DNA from: Stenotrophomonas sp. UBA2124
GTDB taxonomy: Bacteria > Pseudomonadota > Gammaproteobacteria > Xanthomonadales > Xanthomonadaceae
DNA length: 57,931 bases
Assembly (NCBI GenBank): GCA_002329155.1
Contig: DCXY01000013.1
Location: 1 to 57,931, forward strand
Direction: 5' to 3'
Part shown: in pieces, positions 25,024-33,528 of the stretch
Numbering within the stretch: the first letter of the stretch is position 1
How the letters are laid out: each line of letters starts with the position of its first letter
The notes under the pieces: generated by a model
What the model was told of the DNA's origin: nothing
The model's database searches: none
Seen by the model: the letters and a program-made list of their open reading frames with translations, nothing else
Translations under genes and position numbers: made by a program

Positions 25024-25380
25024 ATGAGCTATGTCGATGCCTATGTGCTGCCCGTCCCACGCGAGCAGCTGGACGCCTACCGCCGCCTTGCACGCAAGGC
25101 GGCCAAGGTGTGGAAGGAACACGGTGCGCTGGCCTATGTTGAAGCGCTGGAGGACGACGTCCAGCCGGGCAAGCGCACCTCGTTTCCGCAGTCGGTGAAG
25201 CTGAAGGCGGACGAGGTGGTGGTGTTCGGCTACGTGCTGTTCAAATCACGCGCCCACCGTGACCGGGTCAACGCCAAGGTCATGGCCGATCCGCGCCTTG
25301 CGGGCATGGACGCCAAGAGCATGCCATTCGACGGCAAGCGCATGTTCTGGGGAGGCTTCAAGCCGTTCCTGTCGGTATGA
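25024..25380 (+). CDS. DUF1428 (YbaA-like) protein
   Basis: 118 aa with AGAGGAGTAG before the ATG. The whole length matches DUF1428: MSYVDAYVLPVPREQLDAYR, AKVWKEHGALAYVEALEDDV, then DEVVVFGYVLFKSRAHRDRV, and MPFDGKRMFWGGFKPFLSV at the end. It is a small dimeric alpha/beta barrel of the ABM/dimeric-barrel superfamily, the same fold class as the DGPF proteins. The biochemical role is unknown. It is the last accessory gene before the sigma factor. Confidence 0.9.
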   Translation: MSYVDAYVLPVPREQLDAYRRLARKAAKVWKEHGALAYVEALEDDVQPGKRTSFPQSVKLKADEVVVFGYVLFKSRAHRDRVNAKVMADPRLAGMDAKSMPFDGKRMFWGGFKPFLSV

Positions 25381-25425
25381 GGCCGGCGCTTGCCCGAAGG
25401 GGCAGGGCGATGCTCTGATCAACCG

Positions 25426-26688
25426 ATGGAACGTGCCGGACTCACGCAGGACCAACTGCAGCGCAGGCTGGACACGCTGTGGCGGATGGAATCGCCACGG
25501 CTGGTCGCGCGGCTTGCGCGCATGCTGGGTGACCTGGACAGCGCCGAGGAGCTGGCCCAGGACGCACTGGTGGCCGCGCTGGAGCACTGGCCAAGCGAGG
25601 GCATGCCCGACAATCCAGCCGCCTGGTTGATGGCCACCGCGCAGCGGCGTGGCATCGACCGCCTGCGGCAACGGCGCTTGCATGCGCAGCGGCATGCGGT
25701 GCTTTGGGACGAGCAGCAGGATCAAGGCATGAGTGCCGAACCGCTGGAGAACATCGACGATATCGGTGACGACCTGCTGCGGCTGGTGTTCGTCGCCTGC
25801 CACCCCCTGCTGCCGGCTGATGCGCGGGTGGCGCTGACCCTGCGCCTGCTCTGCGGGCTGAGTACCGCCGATATCGCCCGCGCGTTTCTGGTGCCCGAGG
25901 CCACCATCGCCCAGCGCATCGTGCGTGCCAAGCGCCTGCTCGCGGACCGGCAGGTGCCGTTCGAGGTGCCGCGCCGGCATGAGCTGGGCGCACGGTTGCA
26001 GTCGGTGCTGGACGTGGTGTACCTGCTGTTCAACGAGGGCTACGCGGCCAGCAGTGGGGAAGACTGGGCGCGGCCGCTGCTGTGCGAGGAAGCACTGCGC
26101 CTGTGCCGCGTGCTCAACGGCCTGCTGCCATCGCAGGTGCCGGTGCTCGGCCTGCTGGCGTTGATGGAGCTGCAGGCCTCGCGGTTGCGCGCCCGCGTAG
26201 GTGCCGATGGCGAACCCGTGCTGCTGCCGGCGCAGGACCGCCGCCGCTGGGACTGGCTGCAGATCGAACGGGGCCTGCAGGCACTGGAACGCGCGCAGGC
26301 ACTGGGCGGCGACGCTGACCCCTATGTGCTGCAGGCCGGCATCGCCGCCTGCCATGCCCGTGCGCGTCGCGCCGAACAGACCGATTGGGCGCGCATCGCC
26401 CGGCTGTACGCGCGGCTGGGCGAAGTGATGCCGTCGCCGGTCGTCGAGCTGAACAGGGTGGTGGCGGTGTCGCAGGCCGAGGGCGCGCAGGTGGCATGGC
26501 CGCTGCTGCTGGCCCTGCAGCAGACCGGTACGCTGCAGGGATATGCGCCGCTGGCGGTGGTGCGCGGCGAGCTGCTGGCCCAGCTGGGGCGGCGTGATGA
26601 GGCCCGCGCCGCTTTCAGTGAGGCCGCCGCCCTCACCAGCAATGCCCGCGAGCGGCAAATCCTGAGCGCACGCGCGGCAAATGGGTAA
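25426..26688 (+). CDS. ECF42-type RNA polymerase sigma factor with C-terminal DUF6596/TPR-like extension
   Basis: 420 aa from the ATG at 25426; a TTG at 25390 is an alternative and neither has a strong Shine-Dalgarno. Sigma region 2 (RLARMLGDLDSAEELAQDAL, PAAWLMATAQRRGIDRLRQR) and region 4 (LTLRLLCGLSTADIARAFLV with PEATIAQRIVRAKRLL) are followed by about 240 residues including FNEGYAASSGEDWARPLLCE (DUF6596) and VVELNRVVAVSQAEGAQVAW, a TPR-like helical region. This long extension replaces an anti-sigma factor in the ECF42 group and is needed for activity in described members. The linked DGPF genes confirm the group. Confidence 0.9.
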   Translation: MERAGLTQDQLQRRLDTLWRMESPRLVARLARMLGDLDSAEELAQDALVAALEHWPSEGMPDNPAAWLMATAQRRGIDRLRQRRLHAQRHAVLWDEQQDQGMSAEPLENIDDIGDDLLRLVFVACHPLLPADARVALTLRLLCGLSTADIARAFLVPEATIAQRIVRAKRLLADRQVPFEVPRRHELGARLQSVLDVVYLLFNEGYAASSGEDWARPLLCEEALRLCRVLNGLLPSQVPVLGLLALMELQASRLRARVGADGEPVLLPAQDRRRWDWLQIERGLQALERAQALGGDADPYVLQAGIAACHARARRAEQTDWARIARLYARLGEVMPSPVVELNRVVAVSQAEGAQVAWPLLLALQQTGTLQGYAPLAVVRGELLAQLGRRDEARAAFSEAAALTSNARERQILSARAANG

Positions 26689-26757
26689 AAGGGCACTGCC
26701 GCCCGGTCAGCCGCGCTGGCTACACTCCGGGGGTTGTTTGACCACTGGAGGTACAGC

Positions 26758-28407
26758 ATGAAACGAGTAGTGATCAGCCTGTTGGCGATGTCGGTATCCA
26801 CCGCCCTCATGGCCGCGCCGCCGAAGTTCGATGGCGCGCGCATTTCCGCGGACGTGAAGGAGCTTTCCTCCGACGCCTACGAAGGCCGCTCGCCAGCGAC
26901 CGCGGGTGAGGAAAAGACCATCGCCTATCTGAGCAAGCAGTTCGCCGATGCCGGCCTGCAGCCGGGTGGCGACCTGAAGGACGGCAAGCGCCTGTGGACC
27001 CAGGCTGTGCCGCTGCTCAAGGGCGATATCGTGGGCAAGCCGGAGCTGTCGCTGAGCAGCAACGGCAAGGCGCAGGCGCTGACCCAGGGCCAGGAGGTCG
27101 CCGTGCGTGCGGCCATGAACGGTGACAGCCAGGTGGCCATCGACAACGCGCCGCTGGTGTTCGTCGGCTACGGCGTTAAGGCGCCGGAGCGCAACTGGGA
27201 CGACTTCAAGGGCGTGGACCTGAAGGGCAAGATCGCCGTGGTGCTGATCAACGACCCGGACTTCGAGACCGGCAAGGGTGATTTCGACGGCAAGGGCATG
27301 ACCTACTACGGCCGCTGGACCTACAAGTACGAGGAAGGCGCCAGGCAGGGCGCGGCCGGCGTGCTGATCGTCCACGAAACCGCCCCGGCCTCCTACGGCT
27401 GGGCGACGGTGGCTGGCTCCAACACCAATACCATGTTCGACGTGGTGCGCGACAAACCGGCCGAGGCGCATCCCGCGCTGGAAGGCTGGATCCAGCGCGA
27501 TCTGGCGGTGGAGCTGTTCAAGCGCGCCGGGCTGGATTTCGAGGCGCTGAAGCAGCAGGCGCAGTCGCGTGACTTCCAGCCGGTGGAGCTGAAGGGCGAG
27601 ACCTTCTCGGCCAATTACGCGGTGAAGAACGAGGTGATCACCTCGCACAACGTGGCCGCGCGCCTTGAAGGCAGCACGCACCCGGACGAGACCGTCGTCT
27701 ACAGCGCGCACTGGGACCACATCGGCGTGGGCGAGCCGGACGCACGCGGCGACCGCATCTTCAACGGTGCGATGGACAATGCCAGCGGCACCGCCGCGCT
27801 GATCGAGCTGGCCCGTGGCTTCGCCAAGCAGCCGCAGCCGCAGCGCTCGGTGCTGTTCCTGGCGGTGACCGCCGAGGAAAAGGGCCTGCTTGGTTCGGAG
27901 TACTACGCCAGCAACCCGCTGTACCCGCTGAGCAAGACCGTCGCGCTGATCAACATGGACGGCATGGCGCCGTACAGCCCATCGCGTGACTTCGGAATCT
28001 ACGGTTCGGCACGGATGGATCTGCTGGACCAGCTGAAGGACGTCGCCAAGGGCTGGGACATCCGTTACACGCCAGATCCCAAGCCGGAAGCGGGCCTGTT
28101 CTTCCGCTCCGACCACTTCCCCTTCGCCAAGCGCGGCGTGCCGGCGCTGTCGTACTCGGCAGGCCAGGATTGGATCGACGGTGGTGTGGAAGCGGGCAAG
28201 AAAGCCTCCGACGACTACACCGCCAAGCGTTACCACCAGCAGGCGGACGAATGGCAGGCCGACTGGACCTTCGCCGGCGCAGTGCGTGACCTGGAAGTGG
28301 TCTACACCCTGGGTGAGAAGCTGGCCAACTCGCGTGACTGGCCGAACTGGGCACCGGAAGAAGCCTTCCGCGCCACCCGCGACGCCACCGCCGCGGACCG
28401 CAAGTAA
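26758..28407 (+). CDS. M28-family aminopeptidase with PA domain
   Basis: 549 aa with GGAGGT before the ATG and a signal peptide (MKRVVISLLAMSVSTALMAA). Residues about 130-260 insert a protease-associated (PA) domain. The peptidase part shows the co-catalytic zinc set: YSAHWDHIGVG (His318, Asp320), FNGAMDNASGTAALIEL, VTAEEKGLLGSEYYA with the catalytic Glu pair, ALINMDGM, and RSDHFPFAKRGVPALSY with the last His ligand. It is a secreted or periplasmic enzyme that trims N-terminal residues from peptides, consistent with a protein-degrading lifestyle. It is monocistronic: a hairpin follows 33 bases after the stop. Confidence 0.93.
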   Translation: MKRVVISLLAMSVSTALMAAPPKFDGARISADVKELSSDAYEGRSPATAGEEKTIAYLSKQFADAGLQPGGDLKDGKRLWTQAVPLLKGDIVGKPELSLSSNGKAQALTQGQEVAVRAAMNGDSQVAIDNAPLVFVGYGVKAPERNWDDFKGVDLKGKIAVVLINDPDFETGKGDFDGKGMTYYGRWTYKYEEGARQGAAGVLIVHETAPASYGWATVAGSNTNTMFDVVRDKPAEAHPALEGWIQRDLAVELFKRAGLDFEALKQQAQSRDFQPVELKGETFSANYAVKNEVITSHNVAARLEGSTHPDETVVYSAHWDHIGVGEPDARGDRIFNGAMDNASGTAALIELARGFAKQPQPQRSVLFLAVTAEEKGLLGSEYYASNPLYPLSKTVALINMDGMAPYSPSRDFGIYGSARMDLLDQLKDVAKGWDIRYTPDPKPEAGLFFRSDHFPFAKRGVPALSYSAGQDWIDGGVEAGKKASDDYTAKRYHQQADEWQADWTFAGAVRDLEVVYTLGEKLANSRDWPNWAPEEAFRATRDATAADRK

Positions 28408-28440
28408 GCGCGCGCTGATGTAAGCCCCTCCCGATGCAAG

Positions 28441-28466
28441 CCCCTCTCCCGCTCGCGGGAGAGGGG
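28441..28466. repeat. GGGAGAGGGG hairpin repeat
   Basis: The palindrome CCCCTCTCCCG/CGGGAGAGGGG is followed by TTGGGGTGAGGGC. It is one copy of the same short element as at 10628-10652 and, with different tips, in the 13.9-kb array. It lies just after the M28 gene and may act as a 3' mRNA end structure. Confidence 0.75.
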
Positions 28467-28681
28467 TTGGGGTGAGGGCCGCTTCTGGCCGCTGGCTGTT
28501 GGCATGGCAAACGCCCCTCTTCACTCCTTCGTCCACCTCGCAAGGGACGCGGCCTTCAACGACGCCACCCCCGCAAAACCCGACTCCATCCCCCAAATCC
28601 CCGCTTTCGTCGCATCGCGCTTGTACGCTGGCCCGGCACGCCTATCCTCGTCAGCAACCTCCCTTGCCTGCCGGTCCCGCC

Positions 28682-30064
28682 ATGTTCGCCAGCCTCCTTC
28701 TCGGCTTCCGCATCCTCCTGGCCTGGGCGCTGACCCTCATCGTCGCCGGCTTCCTGTGGAGTGGCCTGTTCAGCGGCATGGACGAACCGCCCGGCTGGAT
28801 CTTCGGCCTCGCCGCAATGGTGCTGATGGTGTTCGCACTCAGCGCCGTCATCAGCCACATCAGCCGGGTGCGTCTGGTCGCCGACCGCATGGACGCGGCC
28901 ACCCTCGGCAACCGCCACCGCCGCCAGGTGGAGCTGCCGCTGGATGCGGCCACAGCCTTCGCACTGCTGGAGCAGGTGATCGGGCAGATGCCGCGCATCG
29001 TGCAGTTCGAGCGTTCGGTGGGCACCCTGCAGCTGCGCGCCACCCAGCGCCGTGCCGACCCTTACGGCGAACGCCCGCCATCGCGCTGGAACCCGCTCGC
29101 GCGGCTGGCCATCAAGCGCAACCAGATCACCGCGCGGGTCACGCCCGGCACCGGCACCAGCAGCGTCACCCTGCTGTTCGAGCCCGATGCCGGTGCATGG
29201 GTGGACCTGCTGCTACTGGATGAAGGCAGCAATTACGAGAATGCCGACGCCGTCACCCACGCGCTGAGCGGCAAGGTCGCCGACCAGCGCCGCGAGGAAC
29301 GCGAGCAGGCCGCACGCACCGAGGCCGAGAAGGAACTCACCGTCGCCCGCCTCAATCTGCTGCATGCGCAGGTGGAACCGCATTTCCTCTACAACACACT
29401 GGCCAACGCACAGGTGCTTACCCGCGCTGATCCCGAGCGTGCGGAGCAGATGCTGGGGCACCTCATCCAGTACCTGCGCAGCTCGCTGCCGGGCATCGAC
29501 CAGTCGGTGTCCACACTGGGCCAGGAGCTGGAACGCGTGCAGGCCTATCTGGAGATCCTGCGCATCCGGATGGGCGCGCGGCTGACGCTGGAGATCGACG
29601 TGCCGCAGGCGCTGCACGGTATGTCGCTGCCGTCCATGTCGCTGCAGACGCTGGTGGAGAACGCCATCAAGCACGGTCTTGAACCGAAGTCCGGTGGCGG
29701 CACGGTGTGGATACTGGCGCGCGTGCTCGATGGCCAGGTGACCATCACCGTGGCCGATGACGGGCAGGGCATCACCGGTCACAGCAACGGCACCGGCATC
29801 GGTCTGAAGAACCTGCGTGAACGCCTGCGCCTGACCTGCGGCGAGCAGGCATCGCTGGCATTGGTCTCCAATTTCCCGAGTGGCGTGGCGGTGACCATCA
29901 GCCTGCCACATGCCACGAGCAACGACGCTGCTGAAATTCTGGCGAACGTGCCGGCGTCGGCCAGCGCACCGGTCGCACCGCCGTCTTCTTCTGCAACGTC
30001 GTCTTCCGCAACGCCATCGGCGATTGTCATTCCGCCGCTGCCGGAGGCACCCCATGTTGCTTGA
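28682..30064 (+). CDS. LytS-type sensor histidine kinase
   Basis: 460 aa from the ATG at 28682. Two membrane segments lie within residues 5-62 (FRILLAWALTLIVAGFLW and WIFGLAAMVLMVFALSAV). A cytoplasmic region of about 130 residues follows, then the His_kinase block EPHFLYNTLANAQVLTR with the phospho-acceptor His at 234. The HATPase domain shows the N box VENAIKHGLEP, DDGQGI, and GTGIGLKNLRERL. The last 40 residues are low-complexity Ala/Ser/Pro and overlap the next gene by 11 bases. It phosphorylates the LytTR regulator encoded next. There is no large periplasmic sensor domain, so the signal is likely intramembrane or cytoplasmic. Confidence 0.9.
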   Translation: MFASLLLGFRILLAWALTLIVAGFLWSGLFSGMDEPPGWIFGLAAMVLMVFALSAVISHISRVRLVADRMDAATLGNRHRRQVELPLDAATAFALLEQVIGQMPRIVQFERSVGTLQLRATQRRADPYGERPPSRWNPLARLAIKRNQITARVTPGTGTSSVTLLFEPDAGAWVDLLLLDEGSNYENADAVTHALSGKVADQRREEREQAARTEAEKELTVARLNLLHAQVEPHFLYNTLANAQVLTRADPERAEQMLGHLIQYLRSSLPGIDQSVSTLGQELERVQAYLEILRIRMGARLTLEIDVPQALHGMSLPSMSLQTLVENAIKHGLEPKSGGGTVWILARVLDGQVTITVADDGQGITGHSNGTGIGLKNLRERLRLTCGEQASLALVSNFPSGVAVTISLPHATSNDAAEILANVPASASAPVAPPSSSATSSSATPSAIVIPPLPEAPHVA

Positions 30065-30827
30065 CGCGCTCATCGCCGAGGACGAGCCGCTGCTGCGGCA
30101 GGCGCTGGTAGCGCAGCTGCGGCAGTTGTGGCCGGAACTGCGGGTGGTGGCCGAATGCGAAGACGGTGCCGCCGCGCTGGAAGCGCTGGAGAGCCTGCAG
30201 CCGGACATGGCCTTCCTCGACATCCGCATGCCCGGCGTCACCGGCATCGACGTGGCGCGCGCGCTGCAGAGCGTGAGCCCGCGCACCCAGGTGGTGTTCG
30301 TCACCGCGTACGACCAGTACGCCATCGCCGCCTTCGAGCAGGGCGCTGTGGACTACCTGCTCAAGCCGGTGACCGATGAGCGCCTGCTCGCCACACGTCA
30401 GCGCGTGCTTGCACGTCATCAGGCAGGCGGGCCGGATCCAGAGCTGCTGGATCGCCTGCTGCAGCAGTTGGCGCAGCAACCAGCCACCACGCAGCCCAAG
30501 CCACCACTGGCATGGGTGACGGCCAGCAATGGCCGCGACACGCGGCTGGTGATGCTGGAGGACGTGCTTTATTTCCGTGCCGACAGCAAGTACACCTCGG
30601 TGGTCACCGCTGACGAAGAACTGCTGCTGCGCAGCTCGCTGCGCGAACTGGCCGAGGCGCTCGACCCGCACAGCTTCCGCCAGGTACATCGCTCCACCAT
30701 CGTCAACATGCGCGCGGTGGCCTCGGTCAGCCGCGAAGACACCGGTCGCGGCCTGCTGCGGTTGAAACATCGCAGCGAGACGCTGGTGGTCAGCCAACCC
30801 TTCATGAGCCTGTTCCGCGGCATGTAG
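30054..30827 (+). CDS. LytTR-family response regulator
   Basis: 257 aa. The ATG at 30054 lies inside the kinase gene, so translation is probably coupled. The receiver domain (1-120) has acidic IAEDEP, phospho-acceptor Asp56 in FLDIRMPG, the switch residue in VFVTAYDQYA and Lys in YLLKPV. After a Gln/Pro-rich linker the LytTR DNA-binding domain follows: LVMLEDVLYFRADSKYTSVV, SLRELAEALDPHSFRQVHRS, TIVNMRAVASV. It binds DNA with a beta-fold rather than a helix-turn-helix. It resembles AlgR/LytR relatives; the regulon cannot be inferred beyond a possible link to the small gene downstream. Confidence 0.92.
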   Translation: MLLDALIAEDEPLLRQALVAQLRQLWPELRVVAECEDGAAALEALESLQPDMAFLDIRMPGVTGIDVARALQSVSPRTQVVFVTAYDQYAIAAFEQGAVDYLLKPVTDERLLATRQRVLARHQAGGPDPELLDRLLQQLAQQPATTQPKPPLAWVTASNGRDTRLVMLEDVLYFRADSKYTSVVTADEELLLRSSLRELAEALDPHSFRQVHRSTIVNMRAVASVSREDTGRGLLRLKHRSETLVVSQPFMSLFRGM

Positions 30828-30858
30828 TCAACGCCGCCCCGTTCCACGGAGAAGCACC

Positions 30859-31188
30859 ATGCATTACCTGACCATGCTGCTTGGCAGCCTGTTGTCGATG
30901 CTCGGCTTCAGCGAACCACCGGGCCAGACCTCGGTGACCCGAATCAGCGGTGAGCACGTCCTGCTCAGCCGTACCACCGTGCGCGCAGGCACAGCGCACT
31001 TCCAATGCCTTCAGAGTGACAGCGGCAACTGCTTCTACCAGCTTTACCGCGAACACTGTCAGCAGGCAGAGGGCGCACAGCAATGCAGCCGCGTGCCACT
31101 GATGGATTTCGTGGTGATGGTGGGACGCACGCGCGAACTGACCGATCTACCCGTCGGCTTTGGCCAGCAGGTCGCTACCCTGAAATGA
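30859..31188 (+). CDS. small four-cysteine exported protein, unknown
   Basis: 109 aa, with CGGAGAAG before the ATG. The N-terminus (MHYLTMLLGSLLSMLGFSEP) is hydrophobic and looks like a signal or anchor. The rest has four Cys (FQCLQS, GNCFYQ, REHCQQ and QQCSRV) that could form two disulfides in the periplasm. It starts 31 bases after the response regulator and is probably in the same transcript; a hairpin follows immediately. No family is recognised. An accessory or target of the two-component pair is a reasonable guess only. Confidence 0.7.
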   Translation: MHYLTMLLGSLLSMLGFSEPPGQTSVTRISGEHVLLSRTTVRAGTAHFQCLQSDSGNCFYQLYREHCQQAEGAQQCSRVPLMDFVVMVGRTRELTDLPVGFGQQVATLK

Positions 31189-31213
31189 CATCGCCGCGAC
31201 GTGCGCGGCGATG
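31189..31213. terminator. hairpin between convergent genes
   Basis: A perfect 10-bp stem CATCGCCGCG/CGCGGCGATG with loop ACGTG begins right after the small gene's TGA and 26 bases before the stop of the convergent gene at 31239. No T-tract follows on either strand, so it is a weak or Rho-assisted terminator, or an mRNA-protecting end. Confidence 0.55.
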
Positions 31214-31238
31214 GGTGGTGCGGTGAATGATGTACCGG

Positions 31239-31841
31239 TCAGAACGCGGGTTGCAGGCGCAGCCCATCGTCGCCGATGTGGTTCAACCTGCCGACCAGTT
31301 CCGAGTGCTGCCGCATGCGGCCCAGCTCACGCATGATGCGGATGTCCTCATGGCGCAGCTCACGGTTGGCGGTGACGGCCTGCTTGTAGTCCAGCACTTC
31401 CGGATACTGCTCGGCCATCTCCAGCGCTTCGGCCACCTCGGCCACGCTGTCGGCATCGGAGCTGATGCGCGCGCGGCTGTTGAAGGCCTTCATCCAGCGC
31501 TCGAAACCGGCGGTGCGGTCGAACATGTTGGCCATGAACCAGATCACGAACAGGATCGACACCCACGAGCCGAACACGATCACCACGCGGGTGAAGGTGA
31601 TATGGAAATCATCGCGCCACAGATAGTTGGTGATCAGCCCCAGGATCAGCAGCGACGCTGCCTGCCAGAGCACGATGGACGCCATCAGCCATTGGCACTT
31701 GGCCTTGGCCAGCAGGGAAACCTCATCACGAATCTGCTGATCGCTCAGGTTCTTCCAGTGCGCAACTTGTTTTTCAAACGGGCTGTTGTACAGCTCGTTG
31801 TCTTCCAGCAACAACCCCAAACCCTTGAACAACGCGATCAT
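31239..31841 (-). CDS. hypothetical two-segment membrane protein
   Basis: 200 aa from the ATG at 31841, with AAGGAG 6 bases upstream (TGCAAGGAGCTCATC). A cytoplasmic-looking N-terminus (LYNSPFEKQVAHWKNLSDQQ) is followed by two membrane helices (WLMASIVLWQAASLLILGLI; VVIVFGSWVSILFVIWFMAN) and a long charged helical tail (ALEMAEQYPEVLDYKQAVTA, LRHEDIRIMRELGRMRQHSE) likely to form a coiled coil. No known family. It is single in its direction, with a hairpin beyond its stop. Confidence 0.75.
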   Translation of the reverse strand: MIALFKGLGLLLEDNELYNSPFEKQVAHWKNLSDQQIRDEVSLLAKAKCQWLMASIVLWQAASLLILGLITNYLWRDDFHITFTRVVIVFGSWVSILFVIWFMANMFDRTAGFERWMKAFNSRARISSDADSVAEVAEALEMAEQYPEVLDYKQAVTANRELRHEDIRIMRELGRMRQHSELVGRLNHIGDDGLRLQPAF

Positions 31842-32172
31842 GATGAGCTCCTTGCAGTAACTATCTGGAACGAGCGACGGATGCAGCGTGGGACGGTCAG
31901 GCACTTCCAGTTCTAGCATTTCTTGCTGGCTTGGCAATGGGGGTAATGCGAAAAGATGATGACGGCACATGGGATGACCGTGGGGTTACGACCGTATTTT
32001 TGCGATGCATCATCGCTCTAGGTAGGAAATTTCCAGTGGTTTTTCAGCTTGTGTGCTGCGGCTGCACATGGCGGGCCACGGATTCAGGCAGCAGCATGAT
32101 GGCCGCAGTTCATCAATGCGGCGGTGCCCATGCATGGGCCGCCTGCGCGGCCGTGGCGGTTACGATACGGCC
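31842..32172. other. divergent promoter region without a gene
   Basis: 331 bases between two outward-facing genes. The middle (about 31910-32050) is less GC-rich and probably holds both promoters. No repeat, RNA gene or recognisable operator is seen. Confidence 0.45.
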
Positions 32173-33135
32173 ATGCTGCCCCTGTCCCGACGTGTTTCCA
32201 GTGCCGCCACCGCGCAGATCCGGCGCTGGGTGCTGGATGCCTTTCCGCGCAACCAGAACGGTGTGGCCTACGATGCGCCGCTGGGCGATGCCGGCTGGTT
32301 CGGCCCCGACAGCGTCACCTGGCGCATTCATTCCGAGTTCCCTGGCATGCTCGCCGGTGGCCTGTGCGCGTTGATGCTGCAGCTGTTGCAGCCGCGCGCC
32401 CTGGCGGGCGTGTATGACCATTCCAACTTCCGTGAGGACCTGGTCGGGCGCCTGCGCCGCACCACCAGTTTCGTCGCCGGTACCAGTTATGCACCTGCGG
32501 CAGAGGTGGGGCGGCTCATCGCGCGCGTGCGTGGCATCCATTCCAAGGTGGTGGGGCAGCTGCCTGATGGCCGCCGCTATGCCGCCGATGATCCGGAACT
32601 GCTCACGTGGGTGCATGTGACCGAAGCCTACGGCTTTCTGGAAGGCTGCCGTCGTTACTGCCGTGATGTGCCGGTGGCGATCGCAGATCGGTATTACGAC
32701 GAGTACCGCCGTGTGGCCGAAGCACTGGGCGCGCGTGATGTGCCGGCGAGCGAAGCGCAGGTGCAGGCCTACTTCGCCGCGCAGCTCCCACAGCTGCACA
32801 TGGATGCGCGTTCGCGTGAGGTGCTTGATGTGCTCAGTGGCGTGCGTCTGCCGGTGCCGCTGCCGGGTGTTTCCCGCGACATGTTCCTTGCCGCAGGTGC
32901 TGCCCTGCTGCCGCCGTGGGCGGAGCAGCTGATCGGCCGCAGTCGTGGCCAGCAGTTGCAATCGGTGGTGGCCGGGCTGGTACTGCGCAGCGTGGCACCA
33001 CTGTTCCGCATCGCGCTCAGCGATGGCATTTCCAGTCGTGCCTGCAGAAGAGTGGGGCGTGATGCCGGCATCCTGATGCAGTGGCCGGAGCTGGATGTGC
33101 CATTGCCAGCTCCTTCCCTTGCGCCGAAGGCGTAG
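32173..33135 (+). CDS. oxygenase MpaB-family protein (DUF2236)
   Basis: 320 aa from the ATG at 32173. The family features are visible: WRIHSEFPGMLAGGLCALML, YDHSNFREDLVGRLRRTTSF, then VRGIHSKVVGQLPDGRRYAA, and LLTWVHVTEAYGFLEGCRRY. These contain the conserved His residues (IHSKV, WVHVTEAY) thought to bind heme-b in latex-clearing/MpaB-type proteins. Substrates vary and the one here is unknown. The last codons (LPAPSLAPKA and stop) are encoded by the first hairpin of a tandem repeat array, so the original C-terminus has probably been altered. No Shine-Dalgarno is clear. Confidence 0.85.
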   Translation: MLPLSRRVSSAATAQIRRWVLDAFPRNQNGVAYDAPLGDAGWFGPDSVTWRIHSEFPGMLAGGLCALMLQLLQPRALAGVYDHSNFREDLVGRLRRTTSFVAGTSYAPAAEVGRLIARVRGIHSKVVGQLPDGRRYAADDPELLTWVHVTEAYGFLEGCRRYCRDVPVAIADRYYDEYRRVAEALGARDVPASEAQVQAYFAAQLPQLHMDARSREVLDVLSGVRLPVPLPGVSRDMFLAAGAALLPPWAEQLIGRSRGQQLQSVVAGLVLRSVAPLFRIALSDGISSRACRRVGRDAGILMQWPELDVPLPAPSLAPKA

Positions 33136-33515
33136 GGGAGGTCGGGAGCACTTCGCGGAAAGGCACCCCTCCCTGACCCTCCCCTTTTTGCTCCGCAAAA
33201 AAGGGAGGGGGTGTTCATGCGCTTGCAGAAAGCAATGGGTGCCGACGTACTACCCCCTCCCTTGCGCCGGAGGCGTAGGGGAGGGCGGGAAAGGGATTGA
33301 GCTCTTTGCGAAAGTGCACCCCTCCCTAACCCTCCCCTTTTTGCTCCGCAAAAAAGGGAGGGGATGGTCATGCGCTCGCGGGAAACAATGGGTGCCGATG
33401 CACTACTCCCTCCCTTGCGCCGAAGGCGTAGGGGAGGACTGGGGAGGGGTTGAGTTCTTCGCATGGAAGCACCCCTCCCTAACCCTCCCCTTTTTGCTCC
33501 GCAAAAAAGGGAGGG
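33108..33515. repeat. tandem array of about 150-bp units with two hairpins each
   Basis: Three units. Each has hairpin 1, CCTCCCTTGCGCC-gaa-GGCGTAGGGGAGG (CTTGCGCC at 33118, 33261 and 33414; spacing 143 and 153), then a spacer, then hairpin 2, CCCTCCCCTTTTTGC-tcc-GCAAAAAAGGGAGGG (33177-33210, 33330-33363, 33484-33515), preceded by CACCCCTCCCTAACCCT-like sequence. The first hairpin forms the end of the MpaB gene, and the last hairpin 2 lies 13 bases from the stop of the M13 gene, where its A/T arms could terminate either transcript. Confidence 0.88.
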
Positions 33516-33528
33516 AATGATCCTCGCC

